This document shows, in pieces, positions 1-10,841 of a stretch of 64,000 nt of DNA (position 1 is its first letter; each line of letters starts with the position of its first letter). The stretch lies in assembly GCA_030268105.1 (NCBI GenBank), contig BSDZ01000014.1:2562501-2626500 (forward strand), in the 5' to 3' direction. The DNA comes from Volvox africanus. Taxonomy: Eukaryota; Chlorophyta; Chlorophyceae; Chlamydomonadales; Volvocaceae. Under the pieces are notes generated by a model. The model was not told the origin of the DNA. It saw only the letters and a list, made by a program, of their open reading frames with translations, and did not search any database. The translations under genes were made by a program, and so were the position numbers.

Positions 1-1423
1 GAAAAGCAAAACCTCCTGTTCCCATCCCCTTCCCCATCCTCTTCCCGTCATTTGCCTTCACGCAGCTTTTGACTACACGGGTGGGAAGGGGGTTGCTAAC
101 GACCAACGATCAACGAACGAATCAAATGGGATGCGGGAACCTGCACGCACGAGGGCGCCCAGGTGGATGAGGGATGAGGGGAAGAAGACTACGGGAGGGG
201 GAACCGACCGCCAAAACACACACATACACACAAGCCTTTGATGTTCAGTTCCATAGGAAAGGCAAAAGCTAAGTGGACATCATCAGATGTAGTGCAAGAC
301 GGTCACTCGGCACCATCTGCGAGAGTGAATGCCGAGCAAGCGTCAGTCATCACCCTGCCTGCAACTGCCATCTAACCGCCATAACATCTAACGGAACCTA
401 ACTACCGTAATCCACCGCAAACCCGCAACCCAATCAGGTTGTCAGGTACAGGTAACAAAGTTATAGATCCCGGGTATTTCCTTAAAATATAATTGCCCGC
501 AGTTGAGTCACAGCAATAAAAACGCCAACAGGAATGAACCGTACCAAAATCTGTTACATCCCGTACATTTATTGATCTTGCTGTACTTAACTGCCGCGGT
601 TCAGGATTTGCGTGGTTTCCCATTTACGCACACGTTTACACATATGCGTACAGAGGTACGATTCCAAACCTCATCCCTGGCTCACTTTGTTTCCGATTAT
701 CTCGTTAGGGCCTCCCCCCATACCCGCTCCCGCAGACACCATAACCTTGATGTCCTTCCGCACAAGACAAAACCCCTCCTGCTCAAAAAACTTTATGCAC
801 TTATCTCTCCTCCACGCACACGAAACACCCACACGCAAGAGTACTCCGTTCGTACAAGCCACACACGGATTTGCGAAAACTTAAGTACACACATAACCCC
901 CTCCCCCACCCCTCACACCTAAACACCCACACGCACGCACATCCACACCCATATGCACATCTCAAGGGGAGCATCAAAGAAGACCACGTCCTGCAAACAG
1001 ATTGGCCCAAGGCGAGCCGCTACCGAATGTCAAGCTCTCCCTCTTCACTCTCCAACCGGGCCCCCCAAACCCCTCCGGCATCCATAGATCCGGATCCGAA
1101 ACCCCAATCTCCCCCTCCCCCTCCCCCTCCCCCTCCCCCTCCACGCACACGCAAATCTCCCCTCCACCTCCCATTATCCTGTACTTCTTTCCCAGTTAAT
1201 CTGCCGTACACAACCAGGACAAGACATTGCCATGGAGGCGCATGAACACGACTATGGGCCACGGAATATTCAAGCATGTGTACGGACATGTATGTGTGTG
1301 TATGAGTGGGGTTCGGGGGCAATCCCCCCCATATTACCCAGCACGGACACGAAATCCCCTCGGGGCATGTGTACGGCAGTTTCAGCGTGTCTCCAGCCAA
1401 ACTCCCCCGAGCGCATGCCGACG
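1..1423. other. Left-edge stretch without a recognisable gene
   Basis: No reading frame here resembles a protein family or carries a convincing splice pattern. The sequence is rich in CA/CCT-type simple repeats, and open frames through it are low-complexity (Pro/Thr/His-rich). The right end probably contains the 3' untranslated region of the minus-strand fatty-acid hydroxylase gene that stops at 1424. Confidence 0.5.
1110..1141. repeat. (CCCCCT)n simple repeat
   Basis: About five perfect hexamer units of CCCCCT on the plus strand. It lies downstream of the minus-strand gene ending at 1424 and produces Pro-rich frames that are not genes. Confidence 0.9.
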
Positions 1424-3967
1424 TCAATAGTACGAAAAGAGATCCTTGTCGTACGATGGGTGCAGCGTTCCACATAGTCTGTCCCAGTGCGTGAAGTAGA
1501 GGGAGAAGTGGCGGGTGGGGTAACGGTGGTGCATGTCGTGGTGCTGTACGGTATTGAGCCAGGGAGCACGTGACCGTCCCCGTACGGCCAATGTCACCAG
1601 CCCCTCCAGGGTGGGGATGAATGGGGCCAGTTCGTACCCCACGTGGCCACCTGCAAGGAAGATATGACACGTAAATACAAAATTAAAATAAAAATAGCGA
1701 TCACTCTGAACCCCCTTTTCTCAAATGTTATACCACATGCTTAAAGACAGGGGCGACGGGCACGCGTGGCAATAAATATTGAAAATAACACACCTAACAA
1801 GTTTTAACATTATTTGAGTAAATGATTATAAATTATGTGTATGTGTAAAGATTATCTATCATATATATGCATTGTTCCTTTGAAGCGGGATAAACATCCC
1901 TCCTCTGTTGAGGGTGAATGTGCCCCCCAGTGTTGATGGACGGTGAGGACACCAGTTACAGTGATTTGCGAGCCGACCAGGAGTGGAGTTGAAGGAAGCC
2001 GCCACTGATCCGGCAGAAACTTCTACTGGATGCTGGCGGTGGGTGCTGAACCACCTACCTACCGGATAATCACTGGTTTCGGAGCAGTCAACATCCCTAG
2101 GGGTGGACGAATGAGGGTGCCCCGAACTATACCAGGGGGAAGGTAGGGACTACTGCCAGGTAGTGGCCACGGATGAAGCAAAGGCCCCCTATCCCACATA
2201 CATAAATAAAGATTATATAATAAGTATATACCGAGAAATCATTGACAAGTTTTAGCAGTTTGCTTTCCCTACAGTGGCAGGCGCCCACCTTCGTGGATGA
2301 GTGTGGTGTAGAGGTGGTAGAGGCGGTGCAGGCTCATGTGCATGGGAAATAAGAAGCAGACCAGGATCTCGTTGGCGAAGACGATGGCGGCTTCAATCAG
2401 ATGGAAGGAGTACCCGGTGAAAGCAGAGGGGGCCTTGGATCTGCAAAGGGGAATTGGGAAAGGATTGGGGAAACACGGGTGTGCCTGTGTGTGTGTGTGT
2501 CTGTCTGTCTCGGGGGAGGGTACGGCAGATACGGATTTCGTGGAAATTTCGTGGTCCGGAGGATGGGGAAGATGGGTTTCGGTGGTCAAAAGGGGGAGGG
2601 GGAGAAATGAGAGGATGAAGGGAAGACGAATAGATCAACATAAATATCTCATCCTCAACCTTTTCATGATCCAATCATCCTGCGTTTAACTACGCAATTA
2701 AGGTAATTAAGTTATATCATTATCACATAACTATTTTTCAATACTATTAATTATTAAGTTATGTCCAGGCCATATCTTCATCATATTGATGTCACATCAG
2801 CAGCCGCTGGCGATGCATGATGCTCGGGTGCGCGGTTCCGAGCACGGAATCGATGTCGCTTGCGGTAAACACCCAACACCTTCATCACGCGGCCTAACCC
2901 TATTAGTGCCCTCCTCCTACGGGCGCCAGCTCCAGGGAGCTTTCCGTTCCTCGTCCAACAGAAACCTCGTGGGGCCCCCTCCCAGGCATCCCACCTCCCT
3001 CCTCACAAAAAAATCGTACAATCATAAAGTCATAATGTCTTACTTGTGATGTATGTAATGCACATGGCGGTATAGCGGACCCCAGTGCAGCAGCCGATGG
3101 GTCCAATAGAACCAGGTGTCGTGCAGGTAGTCTAAAAGGGCAATACACAGGCAGCAGTACGACACCTCTGCCAGGCTGGACACTTGACCGCCGTACGTGA
3201 GGCCCAGGTCACGCTTGTGGAGCACCTCAACGATAGCCCAGACCACGGCCTTCACGGCTAAGGGCCCTATACGCCGGCGGGAGTGGGGGAGTAAAATATG
3301 GTTTCAGGAGGATCACAGGCCAGGTGGGACCTGAGGACTGTACTGCACCTCGTGCGGTAGACTAGACCGCACATCTACTAGTAAAAAGGGAGTAGGTGGG
3401 GATGGCGCAAGGGGAAAAACACACAGCCGTAGGGGGGGTACGGGACTCCTCGCGAATTTCTCCGCGACACCTATGGGCCAAATGGAACCAGATGTCGTGC
3501 AGCTAGTTCAAGGAAGGGTGCTGCACACCGGAGAGAGACAGCACAGCCCTTTTCTGAAAGCGTGGCAAAGAAGTGTACACACACACACTGACGCACAGAC
3601 ACACGCACATACAGACGCACAGACACACACGCACAGACAAACATCCGCAGACACACGCACGCATGCACGCACGCATATACACGGGCAGCGGTTTCGGAGC
3701 ATGTGCTAATTGACTTTCTCTGATACCTTACTATTGGTAATATCCCTCACCTAGGCTGTAGAACGCATCTCTTAGCACGTCTCCACGCTTGCGCGGCTGG
3801 TGCTGGATCTGTTTGACCGGAGCAATTCGCGGTAGCAAGAAGTGCAACACGGCCCCGACGGCGTAATAGAACACAGTTAGCTGCAAAAGAGCGACCCAGA
3901 ACCCCCCGCCGTACAGAGGCAGGATGGAAGGGTGGTCCCGGGCCGCCGGCGTACGTTGCATACCCAT
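1424..3967 (-). CDS. Fatty acid hydroxylase / sterol desaturase superfamily membrane protein
   Basis: Four exons join in phase: 3967-3751, 3257-3044, 2440-2289 and 1650-1424, giving about 269 residues, a usual family length. The three histidine clusters of this di-iron membrane family are visible: HRLLH after DTWFYWT, HYIHH (the exon 2/3 junction gives HHKSKAP), and QHHDMHH near the C-terminus. Hydrophobic segments surround them (for example VALLQLTVFYYAVGAVLHFLL in exon 1). Members use a di-iron centre and O2 to hydroxylate or desaturate sterols, fatty acids or carotenoids, usually in the ER or plastid envelope. The substrate cannot be read from the sequence. The start at 3967 is the first Met of the open exon; an upstream exon is possible because the frame stays open for a few codons. 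The gene is divergent from biotin synthase. Intron 1 holds a degenerate copy of part of exon 2, and intron 3 holds a retroposon-like repeat. Confidence 0.85.
1856..2206 (+). mobile_element. Retroposon-like dispersed repeat, copy A
   Basis: About 290 bp here (clearest from 1905 to 2195) match, in reverse orientation, the repeats at 24043-24310 and 49307-49468, with many substitutions. Shared blocks include GGATGCTGG.GGTGGGTGCTGAACC, GAGGGTGCCCCGAA and AGGTAGGGACT. The copy ends in CCCCCTATCCCACATAC. The 10-bp string taaagattat flanks it at 1846-1855 and 2207-2216 and may be a target-site duplication. It sits in intron 3 of the minus-strand fatty-acid hydroxylase gene. No coding capacity is seen. 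Confidence 0.7.
3473..3530 (-). pseudogene. Degenerate duplicate of the His-box exon inside intron 1
   Basis: Plus-strand 3473-3530 resembles 3095-3150, which is part of exon 2 of the host gene. Both share ATGGG.C.AAT.GAACCAG.TGTCGTGCAG.TAGT, with roughly three quarters of positions equal by eye. The minus-strand reading is no longer the HDTWFYWTHRLLH motif and no splice borders are kept. It looks like a decayed tandem exon duplication. Confidence 0.6.
3575..3684. repeat. CA-rich imperfect simple repeat
   Basis: Imperfect tandem units of CACA, GACGCA and CAGACACA, ending in (GCAC)n. It lies in intron 1 of the minus-strand fatty-acid hydroxylase gene. Confidence 0.85.
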
Positions 3968-4560
3968 CAGGTAGGATAACGAAGACGGCGGCTTGCTAGC
4001 GTTAGCCTCCTAGGCCTAACTCTGCGCCACGACTCCACCAAGATTGTTGAATATCGTAGAGTTATATTTGAAAGTCGGTATCCGTTGTGGCTTAGGGTTA
4101 GGCTTATGGCGACATGAGAAGCCCTGGGAACTGAAGATGGACAACCACAACGAACCTAACGTGACGGGGCTCTTCTCCTCTGGATAGTTTGCATGCATGC
4201 ATGCATGCAATAGGCATCACCTATTCGATTGAGTTAATGGGTCACTACAACGGCTGGAGATCGCGTTGTAGGACCGCGTGTAGGAACTCGGCTCCGTTTA
4301 ATTGAAGACGACAAGCATAATCGGCTCTGTTCGCCTCTACGTAGTCAGTTCATGATACACGCTCATCTCGTAAAACTTTATAATGCGTTACAAATTGTTG
4401 TTGGCGTTAAAGTAAGTTGGTGATGGTGGAGGGAGATCATGACGAGGCGTTCCATTCCTGCCGTAGTAGGCGCAGGACTGAAAGAACCGAATTCCGGTTT
4501 ATATGCGTCTAGCTCTCCTTACTAAACGTGTTAAGTAAGTTTAGATTAAGAAGTCTAAAC
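3968..4560. promoter_or_regulatory. Divergent intergenic region between the hydroxylase and biotin synthase genes
   Basis: 593 bp separate the two start codons, which point away from each other, so both promoters and 5' untranslated regions should lie here. A (GCAT)4-type run occurs near 4192-4208. No TATA box or known motif could be assigned with confidence. Confidence 0.45.
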
Positions 4561-5753
4561 ATGTCGCAGGTCGCGTTGTTTACACGCACTCTGCTATGTG
4601 GAAGTCAGCAGGCGGCGGGCGTTAACGCCCTCAGGAACGTCTTTTGGCGAGCCTTCAATAGTAGCAGCAGCGCCTTGCAAGCCGAGCCGCTTCCGGTGGC
4701 AGCGGACACTAACCCCAGTATGCCAAGATGGATTCGGGAGTTGGGCGTCGTGCGCAATGACTGGACGTAAGTCATTTCGGACGGCTCCTCCCGAGGCGCG
4801 ATGGCTTTCGGCCTGGTATTATCGATTGCTCATCTGCAGGCGTGAAGAGGTGTCAGAAGTTTACAGCACGCCGATGTTGGAGCTGGTGTATAGGGCTGCA
4901 AGCGTGCATCGCATGTACAACGACCCCTCCATGGTAAGCTTCTCGCAAGAGAAAATCTGCGAGACACATTATAACCATTAGATGATCTGATGCAATGTGA
5001 TGACTTGCATCATATTACTCGAGAAAAACAGTTGCCTCTTTTTCGTCGGTTTGGTTCCCGTTAATGGGATAAATGAAATAGCTACAAAGCCGCGACGGTG
5101 CATGATAGGCTAACGTCCTTACAGCTGCGTCCCTTTAAATCACTTCAGTGCACAATTTCATTTTTAAGCAACGCTTTTTCGCTTAGCGAACGAAAGTAGT
5201 TCAATGACGTAACACAAAACGCGTACCGTGCATCACAAGACATTGCATCGCATGATAGGTGCTATCGCGAGCTTCCCTTCCTCCCTCACCCCGCGTTCCT
5301 CCGTCAGGTTCAGCGGTGCACCCTCTTGAGCATTAAGACGGGTGGTTGCCCAGAGAACTGCAACTACTGCAGTCAGAGCAGCCACTGGAGCAAAGACACC
5401 GGGATGAAGGCGGAGAAGCTGATGGAACTGGATGAGGTCTACCAGGTGGGGCTCGGGATGGCAGGAGGGGGAATTGGAATTGGGAAGGCAAGGAGGAGGA
5501 GGAGGGTGGGTAGGGGAAGGAGAGGGGTTACGGGGGGAGGGGGAGAGGGAGAGGGGGTTGGCGCAGCAGTGGAAGGATGGAGTGTGTAGGTATGTGTCTG
5601 TCTACACTATAATGTCGTCTTCATGACAGATGGGGACATGATATGGAGGGGGAGGTTCAGATGGGGGAAAGTGGTGAGTGGGTCACGTCCAAGACGGGGA
5701 ATGCAAAAGGGGGAGGAAGCAATAACCCCGTCACACACATACACAAACACACA

Positions 5754-5789
<36 letters not shown>

Positions 5790-8533
5790 ACAAGCCCAGT
5801 AGTTGTACTTATCAGAGATCAGAGATCAGAAAATTATCGGGTTTTGTTATTAAAACATGGTAGTAAAAAGATCGGCCTTGTACATTGTCAATAGTCCTGG
5901 CGAAATGGGTTTGGGTTTTGGAAGAGGGGGGGAGGTTATGTTGACGGGCGACGCGGCCAGTGCGGTGTCGGATACATCCTCTGTAGGTTTGAGGTGACGA
6001 TATCGAAATATTATCAGTTACCAACTTATCTACAACCTATCATTATACATATAATAACTATCATATTATTCAATTTAAGTTTAATAACGATATTTGTCTA
6101 TTTCTTGTGGGAGGGGGGGAGAGAGAGTGTGTGTGTGTGTATGTCATCAACAACACTCCCATACCCCCGTATCCCCCGATCCAACCCAATCCACATTCTG
6201 TCCCTTTCCATACACAGGCAGCGCTGCGGGCTCGCGAAGCAGGCAGCACGCGGTTCTGCATGGGGGCAGCGTGGAGGGGACCCTCCCAGGTCGGCCGAGG
6301 GTGTGGCGGTGTGCTTGGAAGGGGGGGGGTTGCTCGGGTGGGTCAGCGCCCCAGGTGGGGGAAGGGCTGGGGCGTGGGGTGGGCGGGTTGGTCCAGGAGG
6401 GGCCTCGGGTGGGGGAGGGAGTGGCGAGGAGGGTGTGTGTGTGTGTGGAGTGTGAGGAGTGGGAGATGGTGGGGGAGGATGTGTATTTCTTTCTCAATTT
6501 GAGAAAGGAAAGGGGCGAGGCGGTGGGATTGAGAGATTGTAATCAAGAGGTGTATGTGGAAAGGAGGTTTATTGCTGATGTGTGTGTGTTTAATGACGTA
6601 AAATCGGTCGAATCTGGATTCCGTAGCGACCGGTGGGAAGTTACGCAACTGCCGCAGTCCGCAGCATGACCCCGGAGGATCCGGGAGGCGCCTGGGAGCG
6701 ATGTGCGCACTCCAGGGAGGCCCTTCCTAGGGAGGAGGCCAACTACAGGGAGGAATTGATTTGCGGCAGGGTAAGATGCCCCGGCTTCTGGCCAGCTCTG
6801 ATGACTGCACTCACCGCCACCACCACCACCACCGCCACCACCACCACCACCGCCATCGCCGGCTTTCCCTCCTCGCCAGGTGGGGCCGCGGCAGTGGGAG
6901 CGCGTGCTGGAGATGATCCGCCGGATTCGTGGACTGGGCATGGAGGTAAGGAAAACGTACGGGAGATACGTACGGCGGACTGTACGGCTGTACGCTTTAC
7001 AAGTGTTCTCCTGCCCGACGGGGGGAAGGGGTCCAGGGGGGACTGAGAGGAGAGGGGACGAAGGACGCGTCTTAGCGGGTCGGCCTCCCCCATCCCGGCC
7101 TCCAACTCAGACCCTCCTACCCTCGGGGGGTGGAGGGGGGAGGGGCCAGAAACGTCAAACCCCAAATAATTACCCACCGTGCCCTTCTGCCAGGTTTGTA
7201 CGACACTGGGTATGCTGACACCTGGACAGGCGGCTCAGTTACGGCAGGCCGGACTCACCGCCTACAACCACAACCTGGACACGTCGCCCGAGTACTACGA
7301 GAAGATCACTTCGACACGGAAGTACGAGGTACGTCATGCCGTACGAGTACAGGAAAGATGCAGCAGAGATCAACACTATGTCCATAATGTCGTATAATAT
7401 TTAGTTGATATGCGTGTTCTTATATGTGTATATTTATATCCTGTTTAGCGCGGGCTAAAATCTCAAACCCTTGTACGGCATCATTTATTCATCCAGTTCT
7501 GGGTTCCTGTCCTCCTCTGCTGCTCTTTCCTCTCCTCTTTCTTCCCTCTCGCCTTCTCCTGCCTCCACTTCAATCGCTCCCTCCCTCTTCTTTCCGCTTC
7601 CCCCTCCCCCTCCCCCTTTTTTCTCTTCCCGTCTCTCCCTTCAAGGACCGCCTGGCAACTCTGGAGGCGGTTCGGCAGGCGGGGATCTCGGTGTGCGCGG
7701 GAGGGATCATCGGTTTAGGGGAGGGGCCGCAGGACAGAGTGGGCCTTATCCACCAACTCGCCACTCTGCCCGCGCACCCGGAGTCGGTGCCCATCAACCG
7801 ACTTGTGGCGGTGAAGGGCACCCCGCTGCAGGTGGGTTTGTGAGGAGGAATCTGCGTGTTTGTGTATGTGTGAGATTATGTGTTGAGGAGCTGTGTGGGT
7901 GTGTAGGCATACTTATGTTGGGTTAGGTTCGTTGGGATGGTTGGGTTGGATAGTTGGTTGATTGGGACTCTACGCTCCCGAGCGTGTCGTAATCCGCAGA
8001 TTGAGAACATGGTAACGATTTTGAGTCATTTCTGCACTAACATTTCTGAATTGACATCTGGGCCCCGTGCCGTACTTGTACGGTATTGCGACACGCAGGA
8101 CCAGGCTGCCCCGGAAGGCTTGGATCTGGTGCGTTGTGTCGCAACCGCCCGTGTACTAATGCCGCGAACCGTCGTACGGCTCTCCGCTGGCCGCCTGGAT
8201 CTGTCGCGTTCCGACCAGGCACTCGCCTTCCTGGCGGGCGCGAACTCAATCTTTGACGGCGACAAACTACTAACTACCCCAAACAACGACCGAAACGAAG
8301 ATCAGGCCATGTTTGACCAGCTGGGCCTCAAATCCCGACCAGCCTTCTTGCCGTACGCTTCGGGTAATGAAACGTCGCGCAGCTTCGAGAGGTGCGGATC
8401 GCAGCAGGAGGCGTCGGCCCATACCACCGGGTTTGCAGCCGACGCCGCCGGTGGCGGCGGAGGCGGGTGTTGCGGCGGCGGGGCGAAGAAGGCCGCCATG
8501 GGCGGCGGCAGTGGCGGTGGCTGCTGCGCTTGA
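4561..8533 (+). CDS. BIO2: Biotin synthase, mitochondrial type
   Basis: Eight exons join in phase: 4561-4766, 4840-4933, 5308-5445, 6218-6289, 6880-6945, 7194-7328, 7646-7831 and 8099-8533, giving 443 residues. The enzyme inserts sulfur into dethiobiotin, the last step of biotin synthesis. The radical-SAM iron-sulfur motif is [10 protein letters not shown] (Cys 114, 118, 121). The cysteines that hold the auxiliary 2Fe-2S cluster are present (STRFC Cys160, VCTTLG Cys194, SVCAGG Cys254), with VRLSAGR for the arginine ligand. [14 protein letters not shown] and FLAGANSIF are near-invariant family motifs. The first ~40 residues are Arg/Ser/Ala-rich without acidic residues, fitting a mitochondrial presequence. 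The ATG at 4561 was chosen as the first Met of that presequence. Odd: after the family's usual end the protein carries a Gly/Cys-rich tail with two CC pairs, ending [10 protein letters not shown]. Confidence 0.96.
5723..5788. repeat. (CA)n microsatellite
   Basis: A CA dinucleotide tract with a few interruptions, located in intron 3 of the biotin synthase gene. Confidence 0.95.
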
Positions 8534-10841
8534 CGATGTGAAGACGGCAGGAAAGAAGCGCTTTTGTGGTTTTATGCGAGCGAGGAGAGGGAGGGGGGGT
8601 ACAGAAGCGGGTATAGGGGGTAATGGGAGCTAATTACCAGGTCAGAGATCGGGGGTGAGGTGGGGTGAGGGAGGAGACGGGGAAGGGGAAGGGCAAGGGG
8701 AAGGGGGAGAGGACGCAGTGCGTCTTCGTACCATAACTCGTGTGTGTTATGTGCTCTGAAGGCTTTCCGTTGGCTGGGTTGGCGGGATCTGACCGCGTTG
8801 TGGCTCTCATCGGGAGGTCCACGAGTGGCGGCTGCGTCAGACTGAGACGTATATCCTCTCTCGCTTAAGCGAGCTGCTGGCTGGGAAGGGGTGAGGGTCA
8901 CTGACGCGGACAAGCTCGTGAATAAATAGTCGAAGTCGTTGTCATGCGGTTATTATCTCATGTACGACGGTACGGCGACATCAATTGGCATGTTAGTAGT
9001 ATAGTGGTACGGCACGCGTATCATGTGTCGTTGTGTCCCGCCGTTTCTCTCGCACACACCTGCCACACACACGTCACTGTTGTTAATGGTCTTCCCTGGA
9101 CCACCTTCCAATGTATTCCCGGGGAACGAGCCGGGGCGGGATGAGCCAAAGGGGGACGAGCTGGGGCGGAGCGGGAGGATCAGCGAAGTCAGATAACCGA
9201 CCTGTCATAGGACTGACGAGTCTGAAAGTCGTGTGTTGTTTCCCGCTCCCGAAAGAGCGCTGAAGTACCCGCCTTCAATCCCATCATCATACTTCCCCCA
9301 AAACCACCCACCTCCGTACACACACACACACGCATCGCGGCCATCAACGCAGCAACAATAATATGAGTAGTACTAAACGAGTCTTTGCAAACAGCACGAG
9401 TGCAAGACCGGTATTGCTCAACTCTGACGGTTACCAAAACGCGTGACCGTACTTAGTGACTTGTGGCCTAGTACACAGTTTGTTGGTTCAGCAACCAACA
9501 AAACTACTTCACATCGCTGACATCGGCGCATCAACGAAGGCGGGTGGAGGAAGGCGTCCCAAAAAAGGGTGGATCCGAGGTTTGCATTTGGATTTAAAAC
9601 CGGTTATGGATTTGGAATTCTGACTCTTTGAGCCGGCACAGAGGCAAATTTGCATGTAAGACGCGACGCAGTTAGGTGCGCGTCCGTCAGGATTACGGAT
9701 GGCAGCCCAACTGCCTCCCTTCGACTGCCCCAACCTTCAATTCCTGACTTCAACGAACGAAGCAACTGCGCAAATAACTTTCCTGCCTCCGTCAGTTGCA
9801 TCGCCGATTGATTACCCTAGCCCTCTATACACACAATCGTGCGCAGCTGCGTGCGGGGCTGTATAGACGAGTTGCTAAACAGGTGAGGATTGCTCGCCCT
9901 ATCAGATCCTCCTCCTCCGTCCCAGAAGAGTCCCCGCATCTTTCGCCACCATAACCGACAAACGGACTAACCAGATCAAACGACTACTATTTCCTTTACC
10001 ACAGTACACTCCATCCCAAGGAATATAGGAAGTACTTGCACTGTTCAACTCCCTCCTAACGCGCCGGTACGACGTACCGAACTTAATTGACATCCAGAAA
10101 GAAACGCAGTCCTCCTCGCTGTGGGGTGAAGCACCACCGCGCTAACGAACACACGATGGCACCGCGTATCATCAACAATCGGGAGTACCAAAACACACAC
10201 GTCGCTGCCCCCCCCTCCCACCTCCTGTTTTCGTGGTTGAAGGCGGATGCTGTACGAAGCAACGAGCAACGACACCACCTACGTTGCACGTCCCGCCCTC
10301 AGCCTTCACGGCTGCACCTGAAAGACCCCACCCGAGTAAGAGTCCCGCGACAGCTATATGGAGGAAGAGAACCGCGGGCAGCAGCTACCGCGTAATAGCA
10401 CTGCTCAGCGGCGTAAGACGGCCCAGTATGAGAAAACTCATGCGCAAGGACCGGTTCAGGAAAAGGCCCAAGAGCAGCAGGTCTCAAAGCAATGCCACAT
10501 TTAGCCCAACAGCCGGCCTACCGACGAGCTGACAGGCGCGCCCCACCCCGTTTTTCACGGCTGACCTTCCCGTCTCCCCACGCCCCCAAAACACACACAC
10601 ACACACACATTCATGCACACACGGCGCCCCAACAACGTCTACTCTCCTCATCCTTCCGCCCTCCCCACAAGCCCTCCTGCTGTGTGTGCATTTCGTGGCG
10701 GCATGTTGCACCACAGATTCGCTCCCCCCGTCCCCGTCATCCCGCACGTCCCTCTTTCCCTTCCGCACGTCCCCATCTTCATCATCTCCACAGATGCTGC
10801 CGCCGCTGCCACAGCGGGTGTTGACACGATGATGACGACGC
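8534..10841. other. Convergent intergenic region
   Basis: This lies between the ends of biotin synthase (+) and the EHD gene (-), so it contains both 3' untranslated regions. Purine-rich and CA-rich simple sequence occurs (for example 8590-8710 and 10588-10612). Frames through it show no family resemblance and no consistent splice pattern. I see no gene here. Confidence 0.5.
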
